DNA of 64,000 bases. Origin: Xanthomonas bonasiae (GTDB lineage: Bacteria; Pseudomonadota; Gammaproteobacteria; Xanthomonadales; Xanthomonadaceae). Position numbers and translations under genes: made by a program. Positions 9,829-19,106 of this stretch are shown one piece after another; the first letter of the stretch is position 1, and every line of letters begins with the position of its first letter. The stretch spans positions 1 to 64,000 of the forward strand of contig NZ_JAFIWB010000027.1 of NCBI RefSeq assembly GCF_017163705.1, written 5' to 3'. A model generated the notes under the pieces. That model had not been told where the DNA came from, did no database searches, and was given only the letters and a program-made list of their open reading frames with translations.

Positions 9829-9903
9829 CGCGGCTGAAGCCGCTCCTACAGAGGCGTGCCGAGCGCTTGCAGGGTGCACTGTAGGAGCGGCTTCAGCCGC
9901 GAC
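9829..9903. repeat. REP-like inverted pair between convergent genes
   Basis: Two inverted copies of the Xanthomonad REP-like unit face each other: a copy reading CGCGGCTGAAGCCGCTCC near 9829 and its reverse complement ending near 9903. Each unit is itself a small hairpin, and together they can form a longer stem. They sit between two converging genes, so a role as a bidirectional terminator or mRNA stabiliser is plausible. Confidence 0.8.
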
Positions 9904-9987
9904 GCTTTACCGGTAGCGCATCAGGGCGATGGAAGGCTGCTAGCCAGAGCCGCTGCTGTGTCGGACGTCAACGGCTTCACAGCAACC

Positions 9988-12084
9988 CTAGTCGAGAAAC
10001 ACCTGCCGCACCGTGGCGCGCGCCGCGTCCAGCGAAAAGTGGGTGGCGATGTTGCGCAGGCCGTTGGCCGCCAGCGTGTTCCACAGCCCCTCGTCGGTGT
10101 ACAGCTGCGCCAGCGCGGCGACGAACTGCGGCGCGCTGTCGGCGATCAGCACGTCCTCGCCGTGGCGCAGGTGCATGCCTTCCACCGCGCACGGCGTGGC
10201 CACCACCGGTTGCCCGTGCGCCATGCTCAGGTTGACCTTGCCCTTGACCCCGGCGCCGAAGCGCAGCGGCGCCACCGCGATGCGGATCTCGTCCATGTAG
10301 GCGACGATGTCCGGCACGTAGCCGAGCAATTCGACCCCGGGCGTGGCGGCGCCGAGGCGGCGGATGTCGTCGGGCATGTCGGCGCCGATGCAGTGGAAGC
10401 GCAGGTCCGGCAGCAGCGCGCGCAGCGGCGGAAACACCTCCTGCAGGAACCAGCGCACCGCATCCACGTTCGGCGCATGGCGGAAGCCGCCGACGAACAC
10501 CAGATCGCGGCGCTGCGCCCACGGCAGGCCCGGCCCGGCCACTTCGTGCAGATTGGAGATCAACGCGGTGCGCACCTGCGGCGCCTCGCGCTGCAGCTGT
10601 TCGCGCTCGACCCCGCTGACCAGCACGGTGACATCGACCTGGGCCATCACCTCCAGCTCGCGCGCGCGGGTGCGTTCGGCCTCGCGCAGCAGCCGTGCGT
10701 CGCCGGCCAGCTCGGCGCCGCGGCGTTCGCGCAGGTAGTGCAGATCGACGGTATCGAACAGCCGCCGCGCCTGCGGCGCGAAGCGGCGCAGCAGCGGCAG
10801 GCAGGCATGGGCGACGTGGTGGCGCACCAGCAGCACCGCATGGAAGCGTGCGCCGTGCTGCTGCAGGAACCCGCTCACGCTCTTCAGGTAGGGCGCATAC
10901 CACACCTCCACGCCGAGCCGCTGCAGCGCCTCGCTGTGGCGGCTGGCGTACTCGCGGCCGCTGGGTACGAACACCACGTGCGCGCCTTCCTGCAGCAGCA
11001 GGCGGATCAGGTTGAGCTGGCGCAGCGAGGCCGAGTCGCGGTCCGGTTGCGGCAGCGCCTCGTCGAGGATCAGCACCTGGCGCTGCCGCCGGTGCAGTTG
11101 CGCCGGGGTCGGCGTGGTGCCGGGCGGCAATTGCCGCGCCAGCACATCGGCCCATTTGGCCGCGAACACGCCGCGGTTGCGCACCTGGTAGGCCTTGATG
11201 CCGCTGCCGGTATCGGTGCCGTTGCTGGTGCCCTCGTCGTGCACCACCTGGCTCGCCGGCTGCAGCAGGGTGCGCAGCCCGGCCTTGCGCACGGCGAACG
11301 CCAGGTCGGTGTCCTCGTAGTAGGCCGGCAGGTAGCGCGTGTCGAAGCCGCCCAGCGCCAGGAAGCGTTCGCGCTCGATCGCCAGCGCCGCGCCGGCGCC
11401 GTAGTCGATGTCGCGCAGGTAGGCGTAGCGCGGATCGTCCGGCGATTCGAAGCGGCCGTAGCTCCAGGCGCTGCCGTCGGCGAAGACCACGCCGCCGGCT
11501 TCCTGCAGGCGCCCGTCCGGATAAAGCAACTGCGCGGTGACCAGCCCGGCCTGCGGCATCTGGGCGAAGGTGTCCAGCAGCGCATCCAGCCAGCCCGGCT
11601 GCGGCACCGTGTCGTTGTTGAGGAACACCAGGTAGCGGCCGCGCGCGCGCGCCGCGCCCTCGTTGCAGGTGGCGATGAAGCCGCCGTTCTGGCGGCGCAC
11701 GTGGTAGTGCAGGCCCTGGATCTGCGGCAGCCACTGCACGGTCTCATCGCTGCTGCCGTCGTCGATCACCAGGATCTCGCAGGCCGCGGCCGGCGGGTGC
11801 GCGGCGAGCGCGCGCAGGCAGGCGAGGGTATGCGCGACGTGGTTGTAGACCGGGATCACGATGCTGGCCAGCGGTGCGTCGCTGGCCGGCACCGCGAAGG
11901 CGGCGAACGGCTGCGGCGCGACCGCGAACAGCGTGCGCCGCGGAGGCGGCAGCGGCTGCGCATGCACGCGCAGCCGCTGCCAGGTACTGCGCCAGCCGCG
12001 CGAGCGCAGGCTGGCCAGGCCGCGCCGCAGCAGGCCGGCAAAACGGTTCAGGGCGTAGCGCAGGTTCGCCCAGGACATCGACAT
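9988..12084 (-). CDS. Two-domain glycosyltransferase (GT2 then GT4-like)
   Basis: Encodes 698 residues. After a basic helical lead (~55 residues) comes a GT-A, family-2 domain: SIVIPVYNH, EILVIDDGSSDET, FLNNDTVPQPGWLDALL (DxD-like NND) and YYEDTDLAFAVRKAGL. The second half is a GT-B domain like GT4: ILDEALPQPDRDSASLRQ, FVGGFRHAPNVDAVRWF, ELLGYVPDI and APLRFGAGVKGKV. Such fusions build polysaccharide or O-antigen chains with two linkages made by one protein. No other polysaccharide genes are nearby, so the product is unknown. The ATG at 12084 is preferred because GGAG lies 9 bases upstream; a TTG at 12108 would add 8 residues. Confidence 0.85.
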   Translation of the reverse strand: MSMSWANLRYALNRFAGLLRRGLASLRSRGWRSTWQRLRVHAQPLPPPRRTLFAVAPQPFAAFAVPASDAPLASIVIPVYNHVAHTLACLRALAAHPPAAACEILVIDDGSSDETVQWLPQIQGLHYHVRRQNGGFIATCNEGAARARGRYLVFLNNDTVPQPGWLDALLDTFAQMPQAGLVTAQLLYPDGRLQEAGGVVFADGSAWSYGRFESPDDPRYAYLRDIDYGAGAALAIERERFLALGGFDTRYLPAYYEDTDLAFAVRKAGLRTLLQPASQVVHDEGTSNGTDTGSGIKAYQVRNRGVFAAKWADVLARQLPPGTTPTPAQLHRRQRQVLILDEALPQPDRDSASLRQLNLIRLLLQEGAHVVFVPSGREYASRHSEALQRLGVEVWYAPYLKSVSGFLQQHGARFHAVLLVRHHVAHACLPLLRRFAPQARRLFDTVDLHYLRERRGAELAGDARLLREAERTRARELEVMAQVDVTVLVSGVEREQLQREAPQVRTALISNLHEVAGPGLPWAQRRDLVFVGGFRHAPNVDAVRWFLQEVFPPLRALLPDLRFHCIGADMPDDIRRLGAATPGVELLGYVPDIVAYMDEIRIAVAPLRFGAGVKGKVNLSMAHGQPVVATPCAVEGMHLRHGEDVLIADSAPQFVAALAQLYTDEGLWNTLAANGLRNIATHFSLDAARATVRQVFLD

Positions 12085-12177
12085 CCGTTGCAACTCCAGC
12101 TGAAACAAAGGGGACCCCGCGCCGCGCTGCCTGCTGGCCTGCGCTAGACTCGCCGGAATTTACATTCTCGCATCCCC

Positions 12178-14625
12178 GTGCCACGACGCTACGACGACAA
12201 CGACACCGACGATCAGGACACCGACGATCTCGACAGCGGCGCCTCGCCCTGGCGCCGGCGCCTGCTCACCTGGGGCCTGGCCGCCACCGCGCTGGGCCTG
12301 GGCTTCCTGATCCCGTACACGGTCTATCTGAACAAGCAGGTGACGCAGCGCTTCGGCGAACTGCGCTGGCAGATTCCGACCCGGGTCTACGCCCGCCCGC
12401 TGGCGCTGGCGCCGGACACGGCGATGGACGCGCAGACGCTGAAGACCGAACTGGACGCGGCCAGCTACCGCGAGGACGCCGGCGCGCAGCGCCCCGGCAC
12501 CTACCAGCAGGACGGCAGCCGCTTCGTCATCGCCAGCCGCGGCTACGTCGACGTGGACGGCCGGGTCGCGCCCAGGCGCGTGGAAGTGAGCCTGTCCGGC
12601 GGTCGTGTGGCGGCGCTGCGCGATGTGCAGACGCGCAAGTCGCTGACGGCCGCGCGGCTGGATCCGGCCCGCATCGCCACCTTGTACGGGCAGAAACAGG
12701 AAGAGCGCCGGCTGGTGCGGGTGGACGAAGTGCCCGAGCTGCTGGTCACCGGCCTGCAGGCGGTGGAAGACCGCGACTTCAACTACCACCACGGCATCGA
12801 CCTCAGCGGCATGGTGCGCGCGGCCTGGGTGATGGTGCGCTCCGGCGGCAAGAGTCGGCAGGGCGCCAGCACCCTGACCCAGCAGCTGGCGCGCAGCGGC
12901 CTGCTCGGCATCGGCAAGGAACAGACGCTCACCCGCAAGTTCAACGAGATCCTGTACGCACTGATCATGGAAGCGCGTTACGACAAGCGCACCATCCTCG
13001 AGGCCTATCTGAACCAGGTCTACCTGGGCCAGCGCGGCAGCCAGGCGATCCACGGCGTGGCCTCGGGCGCGGAGTTCTGGTTCGGGCGTGAACTGGATTC
13101 GCTGCCGCCGGAGCAGGTGGCGCTGCTGATCGGCCTGGTCAAGGGGCCGTCCTACTACGACCCGCGGCGCTTCCCCGAGCGCGCACTGGACCGGCGCAAC
13201 TTCGTGCTCGGCAAGCTGCGCGAAAGCGAGTTGATCGACGAGCCCACCTACCGCAAGGCGCTGGCCGCGCCGTTGGGGGTGCCGGCCAATCCGGGGTTGG
13301 TCGCGGCCAATCGCTTTCCGGCCTATGTGGATCTGGTGCGCCGCCAGCTGGCGCGCGACTACCCGGAAAGCGCGCTGCAGGGCGCCGGGCTGAGCGTGCT
13401 GACCGGCATGTCGCCGTCGGCGCAGGCCTATGCCGAAGGCGCGGTGACCCGCACCCTCACCGCGCTGGAAACCAACAAGAAGCGGCCGCCGCTGCAGGCC
13501 GGGCTGGTGCTGACCGACACCCACAACGGCGACGTGCTGGCGGTGGTCGGCAGCCGCGACGTGTCGCAGCCCGGCTTCAATCGCGCGATCGAGGCGCAGC
13601 GCCAGGTCGGTTCGCTGCTCAAGCCGTTCGTGTACCTGCTGGCGCTGGCGCAGCCGGACCACTACTCGCTGGCCAGTTGGGTCGACGATTCGCCGGTGAC
13701 GGTGCAGCTCAGCCGCGGCAAGCGCTGGACCCCGGGCAACTCCGACAACCGCAGCCACGGCACGGTGCGCGTGGTCGATGCGCTGGCGCATTCGTACAAC
13801 CAGGCCACGGTGCGGATCGGCATGCAGGTCGGGCCGGAGCGGGTGGCGCAGCTGATCAAGGTGCTGGCCGGGCTCGAGGCCGAGAACAATCCGTCGCTGA
13901 TCCTGGGCGCGACCGACCAGAGCCCGTACGCGATGACCCAGCTGTACCAGTTCCTCGCCTCCGGCGGCGAGATCCAGCCGCTGCATGCGGTGCGCGGCGT
14001 GCTCGATCCGCAGGGCAAGCTGCTCAAGCGCTACGACAAGGCTCCGGCACCGGCGCAGGAAGGCGATTCGGTCGCGGCCAACCTGGTCGGACTGGCGCTG
14101 CAGCAGGTGGTCAGCAACGGCACCGCGCGGCAGCTGCTCGGCGACGGCCTGGGCAAGCTGACCCCGGCCGGCAAGACCGGCACCAGCAACGATGGCGTGG
14201 ACAGCTGGTACGCCGGCTACACCGGCGATCATCTGGCGGTGATCTGGATCGGCAACGACCAGAACAAGCAGACCGGCCTGTACGGCGCCACCGGCGCGAT
14301 GCGGGTGTGGTCGGGCATCTTCGCGCGGTTGCCGAGTTCGCCGTTGAAGGTGCAGGGCAAGGGCATCGACTGGCAATGGATGGATCCGGCCGGCAGCAAC
14401 AGCACCGATCCCAGTTGCCCTGGCGCGCGCCAGTTCCCGTTCGTGGTCGGCTTCGCCCCGGCGTATGCGCCGTGCGCGCCGCCGCAGGCGCTGCCCGAAG
14501 AAGGGCAGGCGCCGTCCGCCGACGGCGAACAGGGCCGTGGCGGCGGCTGGCGCAGCTGGTTCGGCCTGGACAAGAAGAAAGAAGCGCCGCCCGCCGACGC
14601 GGCGTCCACCCCTCCGGCGCAATGA
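12178..14625 (+). CDS. mrcB: Penicillin-binding protein 1B, bifunctional transglycosylase/transpeptidase
   Basis: Encodes 815 residues from a GTG start. PBP1b polymerises and cross-links peptidoglycan at the inner membrane. It has an acidic cytoplasmic tail (~25 residues), one membrane segment (LLTWGLAATALGLGFLIPY), a UB2H-like region, the GT51 domain with catalytic Glu197 in EDRDF and QGASTLTQQLAR, and the transpeptidase domain with Ser479 in SLLK, SYN and KTGTSND. The C-terminus is a Lys/Ala/Pro tail. All catalytic motifs are intact and the length is usual. It is divergent from the glycosyltransferase gene and followed 16 bp later by a small lipoprotein gene, which may be an outer-membrane partner. 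Confidence 0.96.
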   Translation: MPRRYDDNDTDDQDTDDLDSGASPWRRRLLTWGLAATALGLGFLIPYTVYLNKQVTQRFGELRWQIPTRVYARPLALAPDTAMDAQTLKTELDAASYREDAGAQRPGTYQQDGSRFVIASRGYVDVDGRVAPRRVEVSLSGGRVAALRDVQTRKSLTAARLDPARIATLYGQKQEERRLVRVDEVPELLVTGLQAVEDRDFNYHHGIDLSGMVRAAWVMVRSGGKSRQGASTLTQQLARSGLLGIGKEQTLTRKFNEILYALIMEARYDKRTILEAYLNQVYLGQRGSQAIHGVASGAEFWFGRELDSLPPEQVALLIGLVKGPSYYDPRRFPERALDRRNFVLGKLRESELIDEPTYRKALAAPLGVPANPGLVAANRFPAYVDLVRRQLARDYPESALQGAGLSVLTGMSPSAQAYAEGAVTRTLTALETNKKRPPLQAGLVLTDTHNGDVLAVVGSRDVSQPGFNRAIEAQRQVGSLLKPFVYLLALAQPDHYSLASWVDDSPVTVQLSRGKRWTPGNSDNRSHGTVRVVDALAHSYNQATVRIGMQVGPERVAQLIKVLAGLEAENNPSLILGATDQSPYAMTQLYQFLASGGEIQPLHAVRGVLDPQGKLLKRYDKAPAPAQEGDSVAANLVGLALQQVVSNGTARQLLGDGLGKLTPAGKTGTSNDGVDSWYAGYTGDHLAVIWIGNDQNKQTGLYGATGAMRVWSGIFARLPSSPLKVQGKGIDWQWMDPAGSNSTDPSCPGARQFPFVVGFAPAYAPCAPPQALPEEGQAPSADGEQGRGGGWRSWFGLDKKKEAPPADAASTPPAQ

Positions 14626-14641
14626 TCCACGGATGCCTGCC

Positions 14642-15166
14642 ATGACCCGATACACCCCCACCGTCGCCATCGCCGCGCTCAGCCTGCTGCTGGCCTCCTG
14701 CGTCAGCGCACCGCCGCCGCCCCCGCCGCCGCCGGTGGACACCACCACCCCGGCGCAGCGGCTGGCCGCGATCGAGGCCAGCGGCGGCGCCGACGACACC
14801 GAACTGAGCGTGCAGCCGTTGCGCGATCCGCAGGTCGAGGACCTGCGCGACAGCGCCAAGCGCAAGCGCGCGGCCGGCGACCTGGCCGGCGCGGCGGCGG
14901 CGCTGGACCAGGCCCTGCAACTGGTGCCGGAAGACCCGGCGCTGCTGCAGGACCGCGCCGAACTGGCCTTGCTGCTGAAGGACGACGCGGGTGCCGAGGC
15001 CTTCGCCAAGCGCGCCATCGACCTGGGCTCGCAGACCGGCCCGCTGTGCCGGCGCCACTGGGCCACCATCGAGCAGTCGCGGCTGGCCCGCGGGCAGAAG
15101 GAGAACGCGGCGTCCGCGCACGCGCATATCGAAGGCTGCACGGTGGCGGGCATCAAGCGTTATTGA
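14642..15166 (+). CDS. Small outer-membrane-type lipoprotein with TPR-like repeats
   Basis: Encodes 174 residues. The signal ends in a lipobox (LLLASC, Cys20), followed by Ser and a run of eight prolines, the kind of rigid stalk seen in periplasm-spanning lipoproteins. The C-terminal part has two TPR-like helical pairs (AAAALDQALQLVPEDPALL, AEAFAKRAIDLG). Its position directly after mrcB suggests, by inference only, an accessory role for PBP1b comparable to LpoB or a TPR scaffold; it is not recognisably homologous to LpoB. A second ATG lies three codons upstream (14633), and the start is not certain between the two. Confidence 0.75.
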   Translation: MTRYTPTVAIAALSLLLASCVSAPPPPPPPPVDTTTPAQRLAAIEASGGADDTELSVQPLRDPQVEDLRDSAKRKRAAGDLAGAAAALDQALQLVPEDPALLQDRAELALLLKDDAGAEAFAKRAIDLGSQTGPLCRRHWATIEQSRLARGQKENAASAHAHIEGCTVAGIKRY

Positions 15167-15172
15167 TCGGGA

Positions 15173-15340
15173 GCCGGGAATCGGGAATCGGGAATGGAGA
15201 ATCGGTAAAAGCCGCGGCGTTCCTGGCGGGTTGCAATCGCGGCGACGGCTGGCCTTCCTGCCCCGTTGGTGCCCACTGCAACTAGCGGAGTAGCAGCGCC
15301 GCTTTTACCCATTCCCGAATCCCGATTCCCCATTCCCGGC
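15173..15340. mobile_element. MITE-like element with heptamer-rich inverted ends
   Basis: A 168-bp segment bounded by inverted arms of ~40 bp. The left arm begins GCCGGGAATCGGGAATCGGG and runs into TAAAAGC; the right arm, read on the other strand, begins GCCGGGAATGGGGAATCGGG and also runs into TAAAAGC. The arms are built of degenerate heptamers (GGGAATC). The interior (~15213-15298) has no coding capacity. It ends 8 bp before the start codon of the helicase gene, so it may carry that gene's promoter or have displaced it. Related one-sided tracts lie at 1-45 and 17394-17425. Confidence 0.7.
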
Positions 15341-15348
15341 TTCCACCC

Positions 15349-17349
15349 ATGTCCCTCAGCCACGCCAGCACCGAAGCGCTCAGCGAAGGCGGTGCGCTCG
15401 CCCGCCAGCTGGATGCGTTCGTGCCGCGTGCGGCGCAGTTGCGGCTGACCGCGGCGATCGCCGAGGCGTTCGAACAGCGCGACGTGCTGCTCGCCGAGGC
15501 CGGCACCGGCACCGGCAAGACCTATGCGTATCTGGTGCCGGCGCTGCTGTCGGGACTGAAGACCATCGTCTCCACCGGCACCCGCGCGCTGCAGGACCAG
15601 CTCTACCACCGCGACCTGCCGCGGGTGCGCGCGGCGCTGGGCGTGGGCCTCAACAGCGCGCTGCTGAAGGGCCGCGCCAACTATCTGTGCAAGTACCGGC
15701 TGGAGCAGGCCAAGGGCGAGCCGCGCTTCACCTCGCGCGAGCAGATCGCGCAGTTCCAGCGCATCGTCGCCTGGGGCGGGCGCACCCGCTTCGGCGACAT
15801 CGCCGAGCTGGAGGCGCTGCCCGACGATTCGCCGCTGCTGCCGATGGTCACCTCGACCATGGACAACTGCCTGGGCACCGAATGCCCGTTCTGGGGCGAG
15901 TGCTTCGTGGTGCAGGCGCGGCAGCGCGCACAGGCCGCCGACGTGGTGGTGGTCAACCATCACCTGCTGTTGGCCGACCTGGCGCTGAAGCAGGAAGGCT
16001 TCGGCGAGATCCTGCCCGGCGCGCAGGTCTTCGTCATCGACGAGGCGCACCAGCTGCCGGAACTGGCGGCGAACTTCTTCGGCGAAAGCTTCGGCATGCG
16101 TCCGCTGCAGGAGCTGGCGCGCGACTGCCTGGCCGAGAGCCGCCACGTCGCCGGCGCGCTGGCCAGCCTGCAGGCGCCGGTGCAGGCGCTGGAGCAGGCC
16201 TTGCGCGAACTGCGCGCGGCGATGGAAGGGTTGCCCACCCGCGGTACGCAATGGCGGCTGCTGGCCAAGCCGCAGGTACGCGACGGCTTCGATGCGCTGC
16301 TGGCGGAACTGGCGCGCTTGCAGGACAGCCTGGCGGGGCTGCGCGAAGCCTCGCCCGGTTTCGACGCCTGCGCCGCGCGCGCGCAGGAGATGCGCGCGCG
16401 CCTGGGCCATTGGCTCGGCGACGACGCGCCGATCCCCGATTTCGACGCCGAGCCGGCGCCACCGTCCAACGATGTGCTGTGGTACGAACTGAGCGCGCGC
16501 GGCTTCCGTTGCCAGCGCACGCCGCTGGACGTGTCCGGCCCGCTGCGCCTGCACCGCGAAAAGTCGCACGCGGCGTGGGTGTTCACCTCGGCGACGCTGG
16601 CGGTGAAGGGCGATTTCGAGCACATCGCCACCCGCCTGGGGCTGAGCGATCCGATGACCTTGCTGCAGCCCAGTCCGTTCGACTGGGCGCGGCAGGCGCT
16701 GTGCTATCTGCCGGCGCTGCCGGACCCGAACGCGCGCGGCTTCGGCACCGCGCTGATCGCGGCGTTGCATCCGGTGCTGCAGGCCTCGCAGGGCCGCGCC
16801 TTTCTGCTGTTCGCCTCGCACCGTGCGCTGCGCGAGGCCGCCGAAGCGCTGCGCGACGGGCCGTGGCCGCTGTTCGTGCAGGGCGAGGCGCCGCGCGCGA
16901 GCCTGCTGCAGCGCTTCCGCGAATCCGGCAACGGCGTGCTGCTCGGCTCCGCCAGTTTCCGCGAGGGCGTGGACGTGGTCGGCGATGCGCTGAGCGTGGT
17001 GGTGATCGACAAGCTGCCGTTCGCCGCGCCGGACGACCCGGTGTTCGAGGCGCGGCTTGACGCGATCCGCCGCGACGGCGGCAACCCGTTCCGCGACGAA
17101 CAGCTGCCGCAGGCGGTGATCGCGCTGAAGCAGGGCGTGGGCCGGCTGATCCGCAGCGAGACCGACCGCGGCGTGCTGGTGCTGTGCGATCCGCGGCTGC
17201 TGTCCAAGTCCTACGGCCGCACCTTCCTGGAGTCGCTGCCGCCGTTCGCGCGCACCCGCGATGTCGAGGACGTGCGTCAGTTCTTCGGCGCCGGCGCCGC
17301 GCTGCCGGTGGATAATCACGAACACGTCGCCTCGCCGCCGTTCGACTAG
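15349..17349 (+). CDS. yoaA: ATP-dependent DNA helicase, YoaA/DinG family (XPD-like, Fe-S)
   Basis: Encodes 666 residues. It is a superfamily-2 helicase acting 5'-3' on damaged or structured DNA. Walker A is AGTGTGKT (Lys57) and the DEAH box is at 231-234 (VIDEAHQL). Four cysteines suited to an iron-sulfur cluster lie between them (C114, C174, C179, C185). The C-terminal helicase motifs include LLFASHRALREAA, SFREGVDVVGD and GVGRLIRSETDRGVL. This layout fits YoaA better than E. coli DinG, but the two names are often interchanged. The start codon follows the MITE-like element by 8 bp and has no obvious Shine-Dalgarno sequence. Confidence 0.92.
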   Translation: MSLSHASTEALSEGGALARQLDAFVPRAAQLRLTAAIAEAFEQRDVLLAEAGTGTGKTYAYLVPALLSGLKTIVSTGTRALQDQLYHRDLPRVRAALGVGLNSALLKGRANYLCKYRLEQAKGEPRFTSREQIAQFQRIVAWGGRTRFGDIAELEALPDDSPLLPMVTSTMDNCLGTECPFWGECFVVQARQRAQAADVVVVNHHLLLADLALKQEGFGEILPGAQVFVIDEAHQLPELAANFFGESFGMRPLQELARDCLAESRHVAGALASLQAPVQALEQALRELRAAMEGLPTRGTQWRLLAKPQVRDGFDALLAELARLQDSLAGLREASPGFDACAARAQEMRARLGHWLGDDAPIPDFDAEPAPPSNDVLWYELSARGFRCQRTPLDVSGPLRLHREKSHAAWVFTSATLAVKGDFEHIATRLGLSDPMTLLQPSPFDWARQALCYLPALPDPNARGFGTALIAALHPVLQASQGRAFLLFASHRALREAAEALRDGPWPLFVQGEAPRASLLQRFRESGNGVLLGSASFREGVDVVGDALSVVVIDKLPFAAPDDPVFEARLDAIRRDGGNPFRDEQLPQAVIALKQGVGRLIRSETDRGVLVLCDPRLLSKSYGRTFLESLPPFARTRDVEDVRQFFGAGAALPVDNHEHVASPPFD

Positions 17350-17393
17350 CCGGCGCACGGCATCCGCTTTTGCTCCTCGCTTCGCTTTTTCGA

Positions 17394-17425
17394 ATCCCCA
17401 ATCCCGAATCCCCAATCCCGGCCTC
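17394..17425. repeat. Heptamer tract before tsaB
   Basis: Four degenerate heptamers (AATCCCC/AATCCCG) ending CCCGGCCTCCA directly before the tsaB ATG. The right arm of the element at 15173-15340 ends with the same CCCGGCTTCCA before the helicase ATG. No left arm is visible here, so this may be a half or decayed element. Confidence 0.65.
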
Positions 17426-17427
17426 CA

Positions 17428-18129
17428 ATGAAAATTCTCGCTTTCGAAACCGCCACAGAAGCCCTCTCCGTCGCCGTGCATGTCGATGGCGCGGTGCGCG
17501 AGCGGTTCGAGCTGGCGCCGCGCCGGCATGCCGAGCTGGCGCTGCCGTGGGCCGAGCAGTTGCTGGCCGAGGCCGGCATCGCGCGCAGCCAGCTCGATGC
17601 GATCGCCTTCGGCCGCGGCCCCGGCGCGTTCACCGGGGTGCGCCTGGCGATCGCGCTGGCGCAGGGCATCGCGCTGGCGCTGGACCTGCCGGTGCTGCCG
17701 GTGTCCACCTTGCATGCGCTGGCCTTGCGCGCGCCGGACGATGCGCCGCAGGTGCTGGCCGCGATCGACGCGCGCATGGGCGAGATCTATGCGGCGACCT
17801 TCGTGCGCGATGCCGACGGCCTGCACGCGCTGACGCCCGAGCAGGTACTGATCCCGGACGCGTTCGTATTGCCGCAGACGGACGCGCCCTGGCATGGCGT
17901 CGGCACCGGGCTGGCGGCGATCGACAACGCGCTGCAGCGGCGCCTGCACGCGCAGTTGCGCAGCGTCGATGCGCAGGCCCTGCCGCATGCCGCCGACGTG
18001 CTGACCCTGGCGCTGGCGGCCCACGCGCGCGGCGAAGCGATCGCGCCGGAACGCGCCGAACCGGCCTATCTGCGCGACAACGTCGCGCTGACCCTGGCCG
18101 AGCAGCAGGCGCAGCGGGCCGCACGATGA
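17428..18129 (+). CDS. tsaB: tRNA threonylcarbamoyladenosine biosynthesis protein TsaB
   Basis: Encodes 233 residues, normal for TsaB. It is the non-catalytic, ASKHA-fold partner of TsaD in making t6A37 on ANN-decoding tRNAs. Signatures are MKILAFETATEALSVAV at the N-terminus (the E. coli counterpart reads ILAIDTATEACSVAL), the RRHAELALPWAEQLL segment and GRGPGAFTGVRLAIALAQG. It overlaps the next gene by ATGA and probably shares its transcript. It starts right after a heptamer tract, with no clear Shine-Dalgarno sequence. Confidence 0.94.
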   Translation: MKILAFETATEALSVAVHVDGAVRERFELAPRRHAELALPWAEQLLAEAGIARSQLDAIAFGRGPGAFTGVRLAIALAQGIALALDLPVLPVSTLHALALRAPDDAPQVLAAIDARMGEIYAATFVRDADGLHALTPEQVLIPDAFVLPQTDAPWHGVGTGLAAIDNALQRRLHAQLRSVDAQALPHAADVLTLALAAHARGEAIAPERAEPAYLRDNVALTLAEQQAQRAAR

Positions 18130-19043
18130 GCGCGGACGAGCGCGAGCGCGCGCGTTTTCGCGGCTGCCTGCTGGGCCTGGCGGTCGGCGATGCGCTCGGC
18201 ACCACGCTGGAATTCAAGGCGCCGGGCAGCTTCGCGCCGATCGACGACATGGTGGGCGGCGGTCCGTTCGATCTGCAGCCCGGGCAGTGGACCGACGACA
18301 CCTCGATGGCGTTGTGCCTGGCGCACAGCCTGCTGTATCGCGACGGTTTCGACGCCGCGGACCAGATGAACCGCTATTGCAACTGGTACCGCCATGGCTA
18401 CCTGAGCAGCACCGGCACATGTTTCGACATCGGCAACACCGTGCGCCAGGCGCTGGAGCGCTACCTGGACGGCGGCCCGGCCTTCAGCGGCAGCGCCGAC
18501 CCGCGCGCGGCCGGCAACGGCTCGCTGATGCGGCTGGCGCCGGTGGCGATGTACTACGCGCATCGCCCCGAAGGACTGGCCGACCGCGCGGCGGACAGTT
18601 CGCGCACCACCCATGCCGCCGCCGAAGCGCTGGATGCCTGCCGGCTGTTCGCGTTGCAGTTGCGCGCGGCCCTGCTCGGCGGCGATCGCGTGCAGGTGCT
18701 GCAGGCGCCGGATGTGGCCCTGGACACGCCGGCGCTGCGCGCGCTGGCCGTGCGCGACCATGCCGCGGTGCCGGCAACGCAGATTCGCGGCACCGGCTAC
18801 GTGGTCGATGCGTTGTCGGCGGCGCTGTGGTGTTTCGCGACGACCGAGTGCTTCGCCGATGCGGTACTGCGCGCGGCGAATCTCGGCGACGACGCCGATA
18901 CTACCGCGGCGATCTGCGGGCAGTTGGCCGGCGCCTTCTACGGCATCGACGGCATCCCCGCGGCCTGGTGCGAGCGTGTGCAGGACGCGGCGGACATCTT
19001 CGCGCTGGCCGATCGCCTGCATCAGGCCAGCGTGGCGGGATGA
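18126..19043 (+). CDS. ADP-ribosylglycohydrolase (DraG/ARH family)
   Basis: Encodes 305 residues. It would remove ADP-ribose from proteins or small molecules. The family's metal-binding motifs are visible: GLAVGDALGTTLEF at the N-terminus, WTDDTSMALCLA (the DD pair binding the first metals), GNGSLMRLAP in the middle, and NLGDDADTTAAICGQLAGAFYG near the C-terminus (binuclear metal site). The domain fills the whole protein. It is translationally coupled to tsaB by ATGA overlap; no toxin-like ADP-ribosyltransferase lies next to it, so a housekeeping role is as likely as detoxification. Confidence 0.9.
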   Translation: MSADERERARFRGCLLGLAVGDALGTTLEFKAPGSFAPIDDMVGGGPFDLQPGQWTDDTSMALCLAHSLLYRDGFDAADQMNRYCNWYRHGYLSSTGTCFDIGNTVRQALERYLDGGPAFSGSADPRAAGNGSLMRLAPVAMYYAHRPEGLADRAADSSRTTHAAAEALDACRLFALQLRAALLGGDRVQVLQAPDVALDTPALRALAVRDHAAVPATQIRGTGYVVDALSAALWCFATTECFADAVLRAANLGDDADTTAAICGQLAGAFYGIDGIPAAWCERVQDAADIFALADRLHQASVAG

Positions 19044-19106
19044 CCGCATGCGGGGAGGCCGGCGATGGCTCGTCGGTCTCCCCGCGCTGCGGCCGCGCGG
19101 TGGCGG

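Noticed and set aside
12160-15156. A 998-codon open frame on the minus strand
   Set aside because: It is antisense to mrcB and the lipoprotein gene, which carry intact family motifs; long antisense frames arise by chance at this GC content, and its translation is Arg/His/Ala/Gln-rich without domains.
15160-18024. A 954-codon open frame on the minus strand
   Set aside because: Antisense to the helicase gene and tsaB, which are certain; the composition is that of a shadow frame.
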